From Candidatus Zixiibacteriota bacterium (GTDB taxonomy: Bacteria > Zixibacteria > MSB-5A5 > GN15 > FEB-12): a stretch of DNA of 8,301 nucleotides. The stretch is taken from contig JAGLXI010000129.1 in NCBI GenBank assembly GCA_023132995.1, forward strand, positions 1-8,301, given 5' to 3'. Both the position numbers and the translations under genes were made by a program. The notes below the pieces were generated by a model. That model did no database searches, was not told the origin of the DNA, and saw only the letters and a list, made by a program, of their open reading frames with translations. Positions 7,158 through 8,301 of the stretch are shown here, piece by piece (the stretch's first letter is position 1; each line of letters begins with the position of its first letter).

Positions 7158-7186
7158 TTGTCTTTGGTCCGGGATGACTGTATATT
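7158..7186 (+). promoter_or_regulatory. Sigma70-like promoter for the small secreted protein gene
   Basis: TTGTCT (7158-7163) and TATATT (7181-7186) with exactly 17 bp between them form a good vegetative promoter. The predicted start near 7193 gives a leader of about 44 nt ending in the strong ribosome-binding site AAGGAG at 7225-7230. CCCGG (7144-7148) and CCGGG (7169-7173) flank the -35 box as a short inverted repeat, which may be chance. Confidence 0.6.
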
Positions 7187-7236
7187 CGCAGATCAGTTGA
7201 CTAGAACCTGTCACCTTTTCAAACAAGGAGTCCGTT

Positions 7237-7677
7237 ATGCGCAAGCTTGTTATGCTCGTCTGCATCGGAGTAGTAGCGACACCGCTCCTATCCGGCTCGT
7301 CTACACGTGCGGGAATCATCCCCTCGTGGGAGGCGTCATCCGGGAAGTTCGGGTTCTACCCGATCTCAAACGAGCTGTCGGCCTATCAGAACTATGACGA
7401 CGCCGGGAAAGATCGCGGCCGGACGCTGCAGATCGTATCTATCAATTCGCTAAAGCTCTTCACTAATTTCAGTTTCGAGTTCACAGCCGACTACAACTGG
7501 GATTTCTCATACATTGAACATTCTGACCCGTCCCTGGGAAAGAACAACCACGACTATTACATCGAGCTATCAATAGTGAAGCCGTTGACCGGCGCCCTCA
7601 GTGTTAACGTGCAGAGGATCATAGCCACTTTCGAGGCTGAGTCAGTCAACCAGGTGGGATTGCGGCTGTCGTTTTAG
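7237..7677 (+). CDS. Small secreted protein, possible outer-membrane beta-barrel
   Basis: A 146-residue protein that I do not recognise. Residues 1-25 form a signal peptide: basic MRK start, hydrophobic core VMLVCIGVVATPLL, and an S-T-R-A site that would leave Gly26 at the mature N-terminus. Cys9 sits inside the core, so a lipobox is not indicated. The mature part alternates polar and hydrophobic or aromatic residues, as in FSFEFTADYNWDFSY, DYYIELSIV and GALSVNV. It ends GLRLSF, like the C-terminal Phe-ended strand recognised by the outer-membrane assembly machinery. Its length would suit a small barrel or a few-strand domain. The start is fixed by AAGGAG 6 nt before the ATG. It is a single gene with its own promoter, between the SDR and the tmRNA. 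No enzyme motif is seen. Confidence 0.75.
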   Translation: MRKLVMLVCIGVVATPLLSGSSTRAGIIPSWEASSGKFGFYPISNELSAYQNYDDAGKDRGRTLQIVSINSLKLFTNFSFEFTADYNWDFSYIEHSDPSLGKNNHDYYIELSIVKPLTGALSVNVQRIIATFEAESVNQVGLRLSF

Positions 7678-7750
7678 GTGACGTCAGAAGTCGTGACTCA
7701 GATACGTCGCAACTTTTCGCAATCGCGGGCGTTATAAGCACAGACGGAGG

Positions 7751-7778
7751 TTGCCAAACCGAGCCGATACACTATATT
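7751..7778 (+). promoter_or_regulatory. Sigma70-like promoter for tmRNA
   Basis: TTGCCA (7751-7756) and TATATT (7773-7778) with a 16 bp spacer. The expected start near 7785 gives a precursor with about 60 extra 5' nucleotides, to be removed by RNase P at 7847. The rest of 7678-7846 holds no gene that I can support. Confidence 0.55.
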
Positions 7779-7846
7779 GAGAATGACGCTCTTTGATAAA
7801 CGAACTTTCGTGGCAACCTGTGCCGCGCCGAACCGATATCGTAGCT

Positions 7847-8202
7847 GGGGGTGACCTGGTTTCGACGGGTTCAGCGGGGGGTTGTTTGCGTGCCGGGGTT
7901 GTCTGGGGCCTCGTTAACAAACCGGGCAAAACACTAATTGGCGAATTTAACTACGCCATGGCTGCCTAGTTTACTAGGACGTGCCCGTTGCTACCTGACT
8001 TTGCCTTCGAGGCGGGATAGCAGCGTCGACTAAGGAAGGCTCGGCGGACGGACGCCTTTAATGTTCGCTTAAACGAAAAGGCTGGTCTCGGGCATGGCCT
8101 GTCTTTTGGCAGTGCTCGTGGCGAGAACTTATAAAGAGACTACGCACGTAGAGAACGGCTTGACGTTGAACTCGGACGGGGGTTCGATTCCCCCCACCTC
8201 CA
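7847..8202 (+). ncRNA. ssrA: Transfer-messenger RNA (tmRNA)
   Basis: A one-piece tmRNA of 356 nt that rescues stalled ribosomes together with SmpB. The 5' GGGGGTG (7847-7853) pairs with 3' CACCTCC (8195-8201) to give a 7 bp acceptor stem. Its third pair is G.U, the alanine identity element also found in E. coli tmRNA. The TGG-TTTCGAC-GGG block after the 5' strand is the conserved D-loop analogue. A perfect 5 bp T stem (8178-8182 with 8190-8194) encloses TTCGATT. A8202 is the discriminator; CCA is not encoded and must be added by nucleotidyltransferase. The tag frame lies at 7940-7969. Its stop codon is in a small hairpin, CCTAG (7965-7969) with CTAGG (7974-7978), the usual position of helix 5. 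Pseudoknots are expected in 7980-8150 but I did not fold them. No convincing Rho-independent terminator follows. Confidence 0.96.
7940..7969 (+). other. tmRNA proteolysis-tag reading frame (GEFNYAMAA)
   Basis: Codons GGC GAA TTT AAC TAC GCC ATG GCT GCC then TAG encode G-E-F-N-Y-A-M-A-A. With the alanine carried by the tmRNA this gives a 10-residue tag, ending in the hydrophobic A-M-A-A degron read by ClpXP-type proteases. The A four bases before the resume codon fits the known requirement. An earlier in-frame GGC at 7925 would add GKTLI and cannot be strictly excluded, but it makes an unusually long tag. A GCA resume codon is not usable in this frame. Confidence 0.75.
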
Positions 8203-8242
8203 ATTGTAATTAGTAACTGTTCAACAAGTTATGTCATTCCAA

Positions 8243-8276
8243 GTTCGGTGTTCCCACCTCCAGAGAGTATTAGTTA
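8243..8276 (+). repeat. Imperfect duplicate of the tmRNA 3' end (candidate attachment-site scar)
   Basis: CACCTCCA at 8255-8262 repeats the last eight bases of the tmRNA (8195-8202) exactly 60 bp downstream. The similarity extends both ways: GTTCG (8243-8247) matches the T-loop GTTCG at 8182-8186 with a 1 nt shift. ATTAGT-x-AC (8269-8277) matches ATTAGT-x-AC at 8209-8217. The six bases between the two conserved blocks differ. tmRNA 3' ends are common integration targets whose use leaves such direct repeats. No integrase lies in the window, so this could also be a local duplication. Confidence 0.45.
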
Positions 8277-8301
8277 CCTCGTAAGCTTCCCTGTCAAGTA
8301 G

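Noticed and set aside
7679..7686. TGACGTCA 8 bp palindrome after the secreted protein gene
   Set aside because: A single short palindrome without a second copy or a placed promoter is expected by chance.
7732..7737. TTATAA as an alternative -10 box before the tmRNA
   Set aside because: There is no acceptable -35 element 16-18 bp upstream; the TTGCCA/TATATT pair at 7751-7778 is better.
7925..7969. Longer tmRNA tag starting at GGC 7925 (adds GKTLI)
   Set aside because: The resulting tag is unusually long, while GGC at 7940 gives a standard length with an A at the -4 position. The alternative is not impossible.
8203..8240. Terminator downstream of the tmRNA, TAACTGT/ACAAGTTA hairpin
   Set aside because: The stem is short, AT-rich and bulged, and no T run follows it.

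Overview
The window (about 57% GC by eye) looks like a bacterial chromosome segment that is densely coding, with short intergenic gaps and start-stop overlaps. It holds eight protein genes in four transcription groups and a complete tmRNA gene. The taxon cannot be fixed from the sequence. A predicted outer-membrane-type protein suggests a didermic bacterium. The tmRNA tag appears to start with glycine and reads GEFNYAMAA, which resembles tags recalled from Bacteroidetes and relatives. An uncultured lineage of the FCB group is a weak inference.

Layout. (1) 85-2698, plus strand: an extended short-chain dehydrogenase/reductase (SDR), a four-helix membrane protein that overlaps it by ATGA, and a class V PLP aminotransferase-fold enzyme 23 nt further on. 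A consensus-like promoter sits so close to the first ATG that the transcript may be leaderless. (2) 2678-5946, minus strand and convergent with group 1: read in transcription order, a small one-helix membrane protein, a NodU/CmcH/TobZ-type O-carbamoyltransferase, a DUF5989 micro-membrane protein and a membrane-anchored SGNH/GDSL hydrolase. (3) 6050-7114, plus strand and divergent from group 2: a second extended SDR. (4) 7237-7677: a small secreted, probably outer-membrane protein with its own promoter and a strong ribosome-binding site. (5) 7847-8202: ssrA (tmRNA) with a good upstream promoter. An imperfect copy of the tmRNA 3' end lies 60 bp downstream, close to the window edge.

How the genes may work together. 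The carbamoyltransferase, DUF5989 and SGNH hydrolase genes form a recurrent gene neighbourhood whose overall function is, to my knowledge, unsettled. The carbamoyltransferase would carbamoylate a hydroxyl group from carbamoyl phosphate and ATP. The small membrane proteins would anchor or assist the process, and the SGNH protein could transfer or remove an acyl-type group outside the membrane. SDRs on both sides and a PLP enzyme make a small-molecule or glycan tailoring locus plausible, but no substrate can be read from the sequence. This carbamoyltransferase cassette is the best candidate in the window for an incompletely described system.
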